64,000 nucleotides of DNA, from the NCBI GenBank assembly GCA_016715985.1, contig JADJXD010000001.1, positions 4,836,001 to 4,900,000 on the forward strand. The letters run 5' to 3'. The stretch comes from Saprospiraceae bacterium. GTDB lineage: Bacteria; Bacteroidota; Bacteroidia; Chitinophagales; Saprospiraceae. Made by a program: the position numbers and the translations under genes. The notes beneath the pieces were generated by a model that worked only from the letters and a program-made list of their open reading frames with translations, did no database searches and was not told where the DNA came from. Positions 25,591 to 34,411 of the stretch are shown piece by piece. Every line of letters starts with the position of its first letter. Position 1 is the first letter of the stretch.

Positions 25591-26310
25591 TCACTGTAAT
25601 CTTGTCAGAAACTTTTCAGCTTCTTTAGCTTCTGCTGATTCAGGATAAGTGGATTTAATTTTTTCAAAATATTCTGTCGCATCCTTATTATTACCTTCAG
25701 CGTAATGCCAAAGTGCTAATTTGTTTAAGTAATAGGGAGTCAGAACATCATTTGCTTCTCCTCCCGCTGCTTGTTTGTAGAAACTAAGGGCTTTATCTTT
25801 ATTGCCTAGTTCTGAATATGCATCACCTAAAGCTCCTGCTTTTGTGATCGTAGTAATGTCATCTTTAGCAGAATAATCTTCTAAATAATCAACCGCTTCC
25901 TGAAATTTACCTAAATTCAGATAAGAAACTCCTGCGTAGTATTTAGCTAAATTTGCTGCCTTTGTTCCTTTGTAGTTTGAAATGATATCCAAAAATCCTT
26001 CAAAGCCACCACCTGGATTTTCTAATGCCAATGCAAATGAATCTTGCGTAAACTGAGTCTCTGCTTTGTACATAGCTGTTACGGCTGCCTTTTCTTTTGG
26101 ACCTATATACAAATATTTATATCCAAAGTACAGAACAGCGATCAATGCAATGGCACCTACGATATAGCTCAGTATTTTTTGGTTTTCTAATAAAAATTCT
26201 TCGGAAGTGATTTTTTGAAACCAGCTTAATTCACTGTTGTTGCCCACTATCTCTTGTGCTCCGATTACTTCATCAGAATCTTTGTTTGTATTACTTTTTC
26301 TTTGTGCCAT
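25591..26310 (-). CDS. TPR repeat protein with one membrane helix
   Basis: 239 residues: a cytoplasmic N-terminus, one membrane helix (ILSYIVGAIALIAVLYFGYKYL, about 47-68), then a periplasmic TPR array (YYAGVSYLNLGKFQEAVDYLE, AYSELGNKDKALSFYKQA, ALWHYAEGNNKDATEYFEKI). This is the YfgM/DUF2133-like layout of an ancillary envelope chaperone. No partner gene is adjacent; it is monocistronic, with a clear terminator. Confidence 0.82.
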   Translation of the reverse strand: MAQRKSNTNKDSDEVIGAQEIVGNNSELSWFQKITSEEFLLENQKILSYIVGAIALIAVLYFGYKYLYIGPKEKAAVTAMYKAETQFTQDSFALALENPGGGFEGFLDIISNYKGTKAANLAKYYAGVSYLNLGKFQEAVDYLEDYSAKDDITTITKAGALGDAYSELGNKDKALSFYKQAAGGEANDVLTPYYLNKLALWHYAEGNNKDATEYFEKIKSTYPESAEAKEAEKFLTRLQ

Positions 26311-26430
26311 AAATATTGCTTTTGTGAAAATTTGCGCAAAAATAGTAATTTACACTTATTTAATATGTTTTTATGATAATTTATATATTTAATTTTTAGG
26401 ATATTTTGATTTATACACTATCTGTAAAAA

Positions 26431-26462
26431 CAAAAGCCCTGAAAATGAATGCAGGGCTTTTG
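26431..26462 (-). terminator. Rho-independent terminator of pdhA
   Basis: A perfect 11-bp stem (CAAAAGCCCTG / CAGGGCTTTTG) with a 10-base loop, followed on the minus strand by five T. It lies 24 bp after the pdhA stop. Confidence 0.85.
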
Positions 26463-26485
26463 AGATATTGTATCGTTATAAAGAA

Positions 26486-27523
26486 TTAATCAGTAATAAA
26501 AGGATAATCTTTTTGAAGATAATTATCATCATATAATTCAGATGGTAATGGAAAATCCGATTTTTCTGCAAAATCCATAGCGTTATCTATCTCTAAGTCA
26601 ATATTATCAATAATGGTTTGAATTTCAGCTTTTGAAGCAATTTTATTTTTAATCATTTTATCCTGAATCATGAATACAGGGTCTCTTTCTTTGTAACTGT
26701 CCAGTTCTTCTTTGGTTCGGTATTTGGCTGGATCTGAAACGGAATGCCCCCTGTATCTATAAGTTTTAATTTCCAGATAATAAGGACCTTCGCCAGACCT
26801 GATATGTGCTGCGGCACGCTGAAGTGCTTCGTGAACAGATTCAGGGCTCATGCCATCTACTGATTCGCTGGGCATATCAAAGGCAGCTCCAATTTTAAAT
26901 AGATCATGAACGTTACTGGTTCTTTTAACAGATGTCCCCATAGCATACTTGTTGTTTTCACAAATATACAAAACAGGTAATTTCCAGGTCATGGCCATGT
27001 TAAACGATTCATATAAAGCACCTTGTCTTGCTGCCCCATCGCCAAACATAGTCACACATAAATTGTCTGACCCTCTATATTTTTCTGCAAAAGCTATTCC
27101 GGTTCCTATTGGAATCTGAGCACCAACTATGCCATTACCACCAAAATAATTGTGCTCAGCCGAAAAGAAGTGCATACTTCCGCCTTTTCCTTTTACGCAT
27201 CCTGTAGCCTTGCCATACAATTCAGCCATACATGAATTGGAATCCAGTCCTCTTGCCAAAGCAATACCATGTTGTCTGTAGGCGGTCACCAACTTATCTT
27301 CACCTCTGATGCCTGTCAGTAATCCGGCAGCAATAGCTTCCTGTCCTATATAAACATGGCAAAACCCTCTTATCTTTTGTTGGGAGTAGGCATATAAGGT
27401 TTTTTCTTCAAACCGACGCACTCTATACATAATTTCAAACCACTGTAAATAGGTGTTTTTATCGTATTTTTTGTTTTCAGTTATCTTCTTTGCGGGTTTT
27501 TTCTTTTCCAATACTTCCGACAT
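26486..27523 (-). CDS. pdhA: Pyruvate dehydrogenase E1 component, alpha subunit
   Basis: 345 residues. GQEAIAAGLLTGIRGEDKLVTAYRQHG (about 62-88), GGSMHFFS, the thiamine-diphosphate motif GDGAARQGALYESFNMA ending near the LPVLYICENNKYAMGTS block (about 161-200), and the phosphorylation-loop-like YRYRGHSVSDPAKYRTKEE are diagnostic. With E1 beta, E2 and E3 it makes acetyl-CoA. The beta subunit is not adjacent. The short Lys-rich N-terminal extension is common in this phylum. Confidence 0.95.
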   Translation of the reverse strand: MSEVLEKKKPAKKITENKKYDKNTYLQWFEIMYRVRRFEEKTLYAYSQQKIRGFCHVYIGQEAIAAGLLTGIRGEDKLVTAYRQHGIALARGLDSNSCMAELYGKATGCVKGKGGSMHFFSAEHNYFGGNGIVGAQIPIGTGIAFAEKYRGSDNLCVTMFGDGAARQGALYESFNMAMTWKLPVLYICENNKYAMGTSVKRTSNVHDLFKIGAAFDMPSESVDGMSPESVHEALQRAAAHIRSGEGPYYLEIKTYRYRGHSVSDPAKYRTKEELDSYKERDPVFMIQDKMIKNKIASKAEIQTIIDNIDLEIDNAMDFAEKSDFPLPSELYDDNYLQKDYPFITD

Positions 27524-27625
27524 TTGCTCTTATTTTAATATTTTGAAAGTGTAAAATTACATTTTAGAATTGAAACACTATATAAATCTGATTGTTTTTT
27601 ATCCTGTTTGGGAAGAGTGAAATTT

Positions 27626-28084
27626 TCATTCTCCAACAAAAACATCTGCAATCACTGTAAACTTACTTTCTTTGGGTTTTGTATTACCAACCAGATATAT
27701 TGACTTTTCCTGCAATCCGCTAAACTCTTTGGTATCAAAAGTGACCTTTACTGAATCTATACGACCCGGCTGGATTGTGTTTCCATTATTTTCTATCACT
27801 GTACAACCGCAAGTGGATAAAGTTTCAATAATTTCATAAGGATATTTACCTGAATTCGTATAATAAAAGGTGTGTTTTATGATTTCGCCTTGTGGTACTT
27901 TGCCTGCATTAAAAACAGATTCATCTATCTTTAATGTGGTTCTATAATCTTCAGCAGGCAGGGATGCCGTCACTGGATTATGGATGATACGTCTGATTTC
28001 CGAATCGTCTGTTTCTTCTTTTGTTTTTTCTTTGCAATTCATTAAAGCCATAGATATAAAAATCAAAAATATCCTGAAGTCCAT
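27626..28084 (-). CDS. DUF1573-domain lipoprotein
   Basis: 152 residues with a lipoprotein signal ending LMNC and a single DUF1573 (ASH/HYDIN-like Ig) domain: FNAGKVPQGEIIKHTFYYTNSG, the signature STCGCTVIE, then IQPGRIDSVKVTFDTKEFSG. DUF1573 proteins are small envelope beta-domains of unknown role. It is divergent from the shikimate kinase gene. Confidence 0.9.
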   Translation of the reverse strand: MDFRIFLIFISMALMNCKEKTKEETDDSEIRRIIHNPVTASLPAEDYRTTLKIDESVFNAGKVPQGEIIKHTFYYTNSGKYPYEIIETLSTCGCTVIENNGNTIQPGRIDSVKVTFDTKEFSGLQEKSIYLVGNTKPKESKFTVIADVFVGE

Positions 28085-28200
28085 AGGAAGATTTATAATA
28101 GTAAATTTTTTTAATGCTTAGTTAAACGTATTTTTTAGATAACAGTTTGATGAATTTAATGATTATAGAGCCCTTTGAAATGTATTTCATTGAATTGTAT

Positions 28201-28208
28201 TATTTTTG
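28201..28208 (+). promoter_or_regulatory. -7 element (TATTTTTG) of the shikimate kinase gene
   Basis: TATTTTTG fits the consensus, with a TTTG at 28174-28177 as a possible -33 element (23-bp gap) and the ATG 20 bp downstream. It also shows that the longer in-frame start at 28175 would lie upstream of the transcript. Confidence 0.45.
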
Positions 28209-28228
28209 TAATCAAATTAGATTTTCAG

Positions 28229-28744
28229 ATGGTTATATTTTTGGTTGGAATGATGGGAAGCGGCAAAAGTACCGTTGGCTGGGAACTGACACAAGAGCTG
28301 GGTTGGGTATTTGAAGATACTGATGTACTTATATCTTCGGATATGAATCTATCAATCAGTGAGATTTTTGAACGTTACGGGGAGGAATATTTCAGAAAAT
28401 TGGAAAATAAGTATCTTTTAAATATGGACAGAGAATACACAGTTGTAGCTACCGGTGGGGGGATGCCTTGTTTTGAAAATAATATGAACTTAATAAATTA
28501 TATAGGTATCAGCATCTATCTCAAAGTTGATATTGAGACTTTACACAAAAGAATTGTAAGCTCTAATGACAGACCATTATTAAATTTGGATCCAACTATA
28601 GATAGTAAAGAGATGTTAATTAAAATGCTGAAAATAAGAGAACCCATTTACAATCAATCAAATATCATTATCGAAGCAAATCAAAGGCCTGAAATAGTGG
28701 TAGAGAAAATTATTACTAAGGTGCATGAATATTTTGGCAATTAA
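28229..28744 (+). CDS. aroK: Shikimate kinase
   Basis: About 171 residues from the ATG at 28229: MVIFLVGMMGSGKSTVGWEL (Walker A), DTDVLISSDMNLSISEIFERYGEEYFRKLE (shikimate-binding DTD and F-R-x-E), VATGGGMPC, and the lid RPLLNL. It phosphorylates shikimate in aromatic amino-acid synthesis. Eighteen residues of an upstream in-frame extension are dropped because the P-loop normally begins within the first ten residues and a -7 element lies inside the extension. Confidence 0.94.
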   Translation: MVIFLVGMMGSGKSTVGWELTQELGWVFEDTDVLISSDMNLSISEIFERYGEEYFRKLENKYLLNMDREYTVVATGGGMPCFENNMNLINYIGISIYLKVDIETLHKRIVSSNDRPLLNLDPTIDSKEMLIKMLKIREPIYNQSNIIIEANQRPEIVVEKIITKVHEYFGN

Positions 28745-28746
28745 GT

Positions 28747-30015
28747 TTAAAGGTTTTTAGTCAATTGTTGTATAACTCTGAATTCACTTAAAAATACTTT
28801 TCCGATCACTCTGAAGGCTGTATAAAATGGAATTGCCAAAACCATTCCCAGGATACCTCCGACTTTGGCACCAATCATCACGACCAGAAATATTTCAAGT
28901 GGATGTGCTTTTACACTTTTTGAAAATATATTGGGTTGCAAAAGGATATTATCAATCAGTTGCATGACCATAAATACTAAGATCACTTTTGTTAAAATGG
29001 GGACAAGCTCTGTATAGAAGGGCAACTCCAGATTGGACGAGAGTGTTATCATAACACCAAAGGATACACCGATGATGGGCCCTATATAGGGAATTACATT
29101 CATGATTGCTGCAAAAAAACCAATTAACAAAGCATTTTTTATCCCCATCAATGATAGAGCAGAAGATACAAATACGGTGATTATAGTTACCTGGATAAGA
29201 ATTCCAATAAAGTACCTGATCAAAAGTTTACTCGTTTCATCTACTGCTTGTCTCGCTTGTCTTTCATATCCTTCCGGCACCATCGAACCAAGAATGTTTT
29301 CAAACAATCCTTGTTCCTTCAGAAAGAAAAAACTGATAAAAAATATGGATAAAACCCCAACCAGAATATTTCCAAATGCACTGAATGCTGAACTGAACAA
29401 TAATTGAATATTAGCAGGATTGATGTATTGAATCAGATTTTGCCGGAATTTATCGAAAAAATCACCTTCGTCTTTTGGAAGCTCTGTATTGATAGTGTTA
29501 TCATGTAAATTATTTGCATCAATTTTTATAACTATTCCTATATCTGCAGAAGTATGGTTATTCTCTGTTGAATCTGGTGAAACACCAAGATTGATTTTTT
29601 CTATATGTACCCATTCATCTTTATTTGTTAAAAATATACTGTCTTTCGCCGGAACAGGTAGTTCAATCATTAATTTTTTGTCAATCAGCCAGTTTTTCCA
29701 GTCTCTCACAGGTTCTTCCAATGCATTGACCACTTTATTATAATCAATACTGGCAAGATTTTTTGCCTGATTAACTAATGGGGGTACAAAAATCCAAATT
29801 AAACTCATAAACACTAACACAAAAGAAATCAATGTAATAATAGCTGCTGCATTTTTACCTACAACCTTTCTAAGTATAGTGATGAGAGGTGCTCCAACCA
29901 TCGATAAAGCCCAGGCTATCAAAACATAAGTCACTAAATCACTCAGATAATATATTATCGCACCTGTAATGATTAAAGGAATGAGAGCAAGTAGGTACTT
30001 ATTGTTAAATTTCAA
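28747..30015 (-). CDS. AI-2E family transporter (PerM-like)
   Basis: 422 residues with about eight membrane helices. Hydrophobic pairs sit at the N-terminus. A large insert of soluble sequence (about 90-200) follows, then the conserved C-terminal block RYFIGILIQVTIITVF, IPYIGPIIGVSFGVM, VMQLIDNILLQPNIFSKSVKAHPLEIFLVVMIGAKVGGILGMVLAIPFY. The N-x-L-x-P segment and the AH-P-L motif are typical. The family exports varied small molecules or ions; autoinducer-2 transport should not be assumed. TTG is the best start, since a stop lies a few codons upstream and no ATG is nearby. Confidence 0.88.
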   Translation of the reverse strand: MKFNNKYLLALIPLIITGAIIYYLSDLVTYVLIAWALSMVGAPLITILRKVVGKNAAAIITLISFVLVFMSLIWIFVPPLVNQAKNLASIDYNKVVNALEEPVRDWKNWLIDKKLMIELPVPAKDSIFLTNKDEWVHIEKINLGVSPDSTENNHTSADIGIVIKIDANNLHDNTINTELPKDEGDFFDKFRQNLIQYINPANIQLLFSSAFSAFGNILVGVLSIFFISFFFLKEQGLFENILGSMVPEGYERQARQAVDETSKLLIRYFIGILIQVTIITVFVSSALSLMGIKNALLIGFFAAIMNVIPYIGPIIGVSFGVMITLSSNLELPFYTELVPILTKVILVFMVMQLIDNILLQPNIFSKSVKAHPLEIFLVVMIGAKVGGILGMVLAIPFYTAFRVIGKVFLSEFRVIQQLTKNL

Positions 30016-30133
30016 ATTATCAGATTTTTATTTTTTGCAAAATTAAACTTTTTACGAAACGAAATGTAAAAATCTCAATATTCATAATATCTTGGGTCTT
30101 TATAAACAATATGTAAACAACCTTTTATATATC

Positions 30134-33100
30134 ATGACAGTATTTCGTTTATTAATCTTACGAAAAATATTGCTACTTGTATTTACCTGTTTTATATCTG
30201 AAATCTATTTTTCTTCTGTTAATGCACAGATTACTGAACACTATAAAAAAGTGGTTTTTCAGGCATTCTGGTGGGATTACAAAAACGATAATTATCCGGA
30301 TGGCTGGTCCAATTATCTGATGGATCTGGCTCCGAGATTAAAATCCATGGGTGTTGATGCAGTTTGGATACCACCAAGCATAAAAAATCAAAATTTTGGT
30401 GAAAAAGGAGTTGGGTATGCACCTTATGATCATTACGATTTGGGAGATAAATTCCAAAAGGGAGATGTCAAAACAAGATTGGGTACCAAGGATGAATTGC
30501 TGAGGATGATTGCAGTGATGCATGCAAACGGAATAGAGGTAATCCAGGATGTCGTTCCGAATCACATAATAGGGGCCGGAAGTGATAATGGTAGCGGGGG
30601 ACAGGATCCTGGTGCTCCGGTTGCAGCTTGTACAGACAATTATAAAAATTTCAGATTTTCCAGTTGGCTTACACCTGCGGGTGACCAGTCATTTACAGAT
30701 TATGTCAACAGAAAAGGACGATGGCCGAAGAATCATCATAATTTTCACCCTAATAATGATCACAATTGTAACTTATGCAGTCCCAGTGGTGATGCCTGGT
30801 GCTGGCAGGGCTTTGGGCCTGATGTTTGCTATTATGATGGGGCTCATGGTAATAGCAGCAATGCTGTTTATAATCCCGATCAGACAACATACAGCCCATA
30901 TAATAACGGAGGAATCGGGTCAAGCAACGGTTATATGCGAAAACATACCCGTGAATGGTTGATATGGTATAAAAAACAAACGGGATTTGACGGACTTCGT
31001 ATAGATGCAGTAAAACATTTTCCGGAATTTGTTTGTCGCGATTTTCTGATTAATTTACAAAATAATGCACAATGGGCAAACGGTGGTCCTGCCATGTTTT
31101 CGGTGGGTGAATGGGTAGGAGAGACAGGGACTTTGGATGCATGGACTAATGCAGTTTTAAGGAGATCAGGAACTTTTGACTTTAATCTGAGAGCTTTTGA
31201 CATGTCAGGGGGATTAAGAGGTATGATATATGGTGACGGAGGATTCAATCTAGGTTCTTTACCATCCGCCCAACAAAATCTGAGATATATTGATACTTTG
31301 GGTTTAAGAATTCATCGGACAGTACCATTTGTAAACAATCATGATACTTACAGACCTCAAACTAATGGCGTAGGAAATATAATTGGCTGGAATTCAAATG
31401 ATGAATTGTCACCACATGTAGATCCCCGCGAACCCAGACTTGCAGCAGCTTATGCCATTATGTTTGCCATGGATGGAAATCCGCAACCTTTTTTTGAAGA
31501 TGTTTTTAATATTGTGAATACAGGGAAGCGATGGATACATTTACCCGGTAATACAACAGATTTACCAATACACTCAGATCTGACAAATATCATTAAAGCA
31601 CATGGAGCTTTAAATTTTAAAGAAGGAAGTTACAAAGTTAGAAGCAGCGAAGCCGGACATTACAATACGTTAACCATGAACACCAATAGTTCAGATCATA
31701 TCATAATAGAACGAAGTGGAAAAGCAATTATAGCTGCTACAGATAGCTGGAATACAGATCAGGAATCCTGGGTGGATAGTGATTTTGTACCCGGTACAGT
31801 TATGGTAGATTACTCCGGAGGCATTTTAACAACATCTGTTGTGCAAAACAATCGAAGGGTCAACATTAAAACAAGGGCAGTAGGTTATCCCAATTTTCAA
31901 TATCAGGATAATTATTCAAATCCCGGTCAGCATTATCATGGCTATTCCATTTGGGCACCTCAGGGAATTGATTTTGATAATTTCAGCAACAGCCCAATAC
32001 CCACTACGCAGGAATGGGAAATGGCTGACGATCTCGGTGATAGTCACTGTTCTTCGTTGACACAGGGTGGAATGCTTCCTGAGAATTCATATTCATACCG
32101 AATCGTCGGGAAAATTTTTGCGGGAACAGGCACCATCGTAAATTATGAATTTTTTGAAGATCCACTTGTACCCGGAATAGATAATTGTATAGAATTTTAT
32201 GATCTGTCTGGGAATAAAGTTTATTGTAATTGTGCTGATTCCAATTTTTCCGGAAACTTTACCAATAATACTACAAGGTGGTTGACCATCAAAATCAGAC
32301 ACAATCCCGGAAATGGCTGCGATGATAATTTTATTTGCGGTAGCATATATACGGGTTTAGTGTCTGCACAAAAAGCATTTATAAAGGTTACCTACCATGC
32401 TCCTTCTGATGCAAATAGTAATACTTATCCGGCGAATTTAGCAGAGAACGTTCCTTTTTGGACAGGAGCGGCACATGATAATAATTATGATAATCCAAAA
32501 AATTGGGAAAAATGCACCATTCCTGTATATACTGAGGGCAAAAGAGTCCTTTTTGTAAATCAATTAGCAAACGGAAAAAATAATGGGAACGATTGGGCAA
32601 ATGCACTAACATCTTTGGCAGAAGCTTTTGATAAAGCAACTTTCTGTGAAAACTTGCAGGAAATTTGGGTTGCGGAGGGAATTTATCTTCCTAATAATGT
32701 AAATGATCGTTTGGAATCATTTAAAATACCTGAAGGATTGAAAATTTATGGAGGATTTCCATCTGCCGGCAATCCTTCATTTGTGGATAGAGACATTCAG
32801 GATTATCTAACTATAATGTCTGCTGATATAGGAGAAATATTCGATCATTCAGATAATGTTTACCATGTAGCAAAACTTGAATCCGGTACAGAACTCACTT
32901 TGCTGGATGGATTTGAAATAAAGTATGGTTATGCTGACGGAGTTGCCCCATTTAATAAAGCGGGAGGAGTATTAAATCAGGGAAATTTGCAATTACATAA
33001 TATTACAATATCAGATTGTTTTTCAATTAACGGGGCATCAGCCATCTTAAACATGGGAAGTCAGGCTGTATTGGAAATCAAAAATTGTAGCATTCAGGAC

Positions 33101-33187
33101 AATAATTCGACGCTGGAATCCACTGTCGAAAACCTGAATGGGGCCACGCTTAAGGTTGTTGAAAATAGTCTTATCAGACAGGATTGA
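30134..33187 (+). CDS. Secreted GH13 alpha-amylase with C-terminal right-handed beta-helix domain
   Basis: About 1017 residues. The signal peptide ends near SSVNAQ (30-32). The GH13 barrel shows region I DVVPNH (139-144), region II GLRIDAVKH with nucleophile Asp291, region III SVGEW with Glu326, and region IV VNNHD with Asp404, so it should cleave alpha-1,4-glucans. A GH13 C-domain follows (about 480-600). A beta domain comes next (about 630-780), then a right-handed beta-helix-like module (about 810-1017: KRVLFVNQLANGKNNGNDWANAL, AGGVLNQGNLQLHNITISDC), as in many surface proteins. The protein stops inside or just after the helix (SLIRQD) without a T9SS sorting domain, so either it is C-terminally truncated or it is exported another way. 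The ATG at 30134 is chosen over an upstream TTG. Confidence 0.88.
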   Translation: MTVFRLLILRKILLLVFTCFISEIYFSSVNAQITEHYKKVVFQAFWWDYKNDNYPDGWSNYLMDLAPRLKSMGVDAVWIPPSIKNQNFGEKGVGYAPYDHYDLGDKFQKGDVKTRLGTKDELLRMIAVMHANGIEVIQDVVPNHIIGAGSDNGSGGQDPGAPVAACTDNYKNFRFSSWLTPAGDQSFTDYVNRKGRWPKNHHNFHPNNDHNCNLCSPSGDAWCWQGFGPDVCYYDGAHGNSSNAVYNPDQTTYSPYNNGGIGSSNGYMRKHTREWLIWYKKQTGFDGLRIDAVKHFPEFVCRDFLINLQNNAQWANGGPAMFSVGEWVGETGTLDAWTNAVLRRSGTFDFNLRAFDMSGGLRGMIYGDGGFNLGSLPSAQQNLRYIDTLGLRIHRTVPFVNNHDTYRPQTNGVGNIIGWNSNDELSPHVDPREPRLAAAYAIMFAMDGNPQPFFEDVFNIVNTGKRWIHLPGNTTDLPIHSDLTNIIKAHGALNFKEGSYKVRSSEAGHYNTLTMNTNSSDHIIIERSGKAIIAATDSWNTDQESWVDSDFVPGTVMVDYSGGILTTSVVQNNRRVNIKTRAVGYPNFQYQDNYSNPGQHYHGYSIWAPQGIDFDNFSNSPIPTTQEWEMADDLGDSHCSSLTQGGMLPENSYSYRIVGKIFAGTGTIVNYEFFEDPLVPGIDNCIEFYDLSGNKVYCNCADSNFSGNFTNNTTRWLTIKIRHNPGNGCDDNFICGSIYTGLVSAQKAFIKVTYHAPSDANSNTYPANLAENVPFWTGAAHDNNYDNPKNWEKCTIPVYTEGKRVLFVNQLANGKNNGNDWANALTSLAEAFDKATFCENLQEIWVAEGIYLPNNVNDRLESFKIPEGLKIYGGFPSAGNPSFVDRDIQDYLTIMSADIGEIFDHSDNVYHVAKLESGTELTLLDGFEIKYGYADGVAPFNKAGGVLNQGNLQLHNITISDCFSINGASAILNMGSQAVLEIKNCSIQDNNSTLESTVENLNGATLKVVENSLIRQD

Positions 33188-33251
33188 GAATCGACTATGT
33201 TAAAATTAAATTAAATTGAGGGTGTAATTGATTTCGCAATACTTTTTTGAC

Positions 33252-33259
33252 TACATTTG
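33252..33259 (+). promoter_or_regulatory. -7 element (TACATTTG) of the YceI gene, with TTG at 33228-33230
   Basis: TACATTTG with a TTG 21 bp upstream gives near-ideal Bacteroidota promoter spacing. The ATG follows 38 bp after the element. It supports the start at 33298 rather than an upstream in-frame TTG. Confidence 0.6.
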
Positions 33260-33297
33260 TTGCAACAAATATTTATTTAATCATTAAAACAAAAAAA

Positions 33298-33876
33298 ATG
33301 AAATACTTATTCTCTTTCTTAATCGCTGCTACGTTTACATGTATTCTTCATGCCGGAAACGGAGAGCCTGTTTCAAGCACATCGATTGATTTGACTGCGT
33401 CCAAAATTGAATGGAAAGGTTACAAAGTCTTAGGACAACACGATGGCTATATCAACTTTAAAAGTGGGAAATTGATTTTTGAAGATAGCAAACTGGTAGG
33501 TGGAGAACTGGTAGTTGACATGAATACGCTAACATGCACAGACCTATCCGGAAAAGGAAAAGACAATCTGGAAGGTCATTTAAAATCAGATGACTTTTTT
33601 GGGGTTGCTACTTTTCCTACATCTTCTCTTAAAATAACAAAAGTAACTTCAAGAGGAAAGGAAGGAGAGTATAAAGTTACAGCAAATCTGACTATCAAAA
33701 ACTCCACAAAAGAAATAAAATTTAATGCCAATGTATTAAATGGAAGTGGGATGGCAGCATTAAAAATTGACAGATCAGATTTTGATATCAGATATGGATC
33801 AGGATCTTTTTTTGATTCTTTGGGAGACAAGACCATTTATGATGAATTTGATCTAAATGTTATAATAAAATATTAA
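33298..33876 (+). CDS. YceI-family periplasmic lipid-binding protein
   Basis: 192 residues with a signal peptide (MKYLFSFLIAATFTCILHAG) and a YceI lipocalin-like barrel: SKIEWKGYKVLGQHDGYINFKSGKL, LVGGELVVDMNTLTCTDL, LEGHLKSDDFFGVATFPTSSLKIT, and a C-terminal FDIRYGSGSFFDSLGDKTIYDEFDLNVII. Family members bind polyprenoid or amide lipids in the periplasm. It has its own promoter and no operon partners. Confidence 0.93.
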   Translation: MKYLFSFLIAATFTCILHAGNGEPVSSTSIDLTASKIEWKGYKVLGQHDGYINFKSGKLIFEDSKLVGGELVVDMNTLTCTDLSGKGKDNLEGHLKSDDFFGVATFPTSSLKITKVTSRGKEGEYKVTANLTIKNSTKEIKFNANVLNGSGMAALKIDRSDFDIRYGSGSFFDSLGDKTIYDEFDLNVIIKY

Positions 33877-33914
33877 AAAATTAATAGAAATATTTTTTTA
33901 TTTTAAAAAAGCGT

Positions 33915-33922
33915 TATCTTTG
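33915..33922 (+). promoter_or_regulatory. -7 element (TATCTTTG) in front of the repeat array
   Basis: TATCTTTG followed by TATCG is a strong match to the phylum's -7 element. No protein gene follows for 600 bp, so it would drive transcription of the three-repeat region. A T-rich stretch rather than a clear TTG occupies the -33 position. Confidence 0.5.
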
Positions 33923-34005
33923 TATCGTGATTGATTTAAAACTATAACTAATCAATTTAGACCATTAGTTACAAAATTATTTATCTTTCATTAGCGTGTC
34001 AAAAG

Positions 34006-34082
34006 AGACAGTAGTTTTTTTCATAGTTAGAGGGTCGGATCGCCGGATTCGGCCCCTTTCAACAAAAAAAAACATAACGTCG
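34006..34082 (+). repeat. Hairpin repeat copy 1 (of 3)
   Basis: A 77-bp unit running from AGACAGTAG, through a T7 run, CATAGTTAGA, the hairpin GGGTCGGATC-GCCG-GATTCGGCCC (34032-34055), CTTTCAAC and an A9 run, to CATAACGTCG. It is identical to the other copies except for the length and edge of the A run. Confidence 0.95.
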
Positions 34083-34163
34083 TAAATTATAAAAAAGTGA
34101 TAAAAGTATCACTCAAATTAAACCAATGAAAATTTATTCTGTCAAAGTTGACAGAAATATAAG

Positions 34164-34238
34164 AGACAGTAGTTTTTTTCATAGTTAGAGGGTCGGATCG
34201 CCGGATTCGGCCCCTTTCAACAAAAAAGCATAACGTCG
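34164..34238 (+). repeat. Hairpin repeat copy 2 (of 3)
   Basis: A 75-bp unit with the same core as copy 1; its hairpin lies at 34190-34213. The A run is shorter and followed by GCATAACGTCG. It starts 158 bp after copy 1. Confidence 0.95.
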
Positions 34239-34313
34239 GTGATTATAAATAATTTTCATTAAGAAAAATTGAATCTTTATGATTCTGGTGATTAATAAAA
34301 GTTAACCACCATA

Positions 34314-34388
34314 AGACAGTAGTTTTTTTCATAGTTAGAGGGTCGGATCGCCGGATTCGGCCCCTTTCAACAAAAAAAGTCAACGTCG
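34314..34388 (+). repeat. Hairpin repeat copy 3 (of 3)
   Basis: A 75-bp unit with the same core; its hairpin lies at 34340-34363. After the A run it reads GTCAACGTCG instead of CATAACGTCG. It starts 150 bp after copy 2. The motif AACGTCG occurs once more at 34473, without the rest of the repeat. Confidence 0.95.
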
Positions 34389-34411
34389 GAATTTATGAAG
34401 GTTTAAAATTT

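Noticed and set aside
34006..34388. Three evenly spaced repeats read as a CRISPR array
   Set aside because: Units are 75-77 bp with spacers of about 75-81 bp that contain their own hairpins; there are no cas genes, and CRISPR repeats are much shorter.
34006..34388. Retron, DGR or integron attC sites
   Set aside because: No reverse transcriptase, integrase or template/variable pair is present in the window, and the hairpins do not carry attC core sites.
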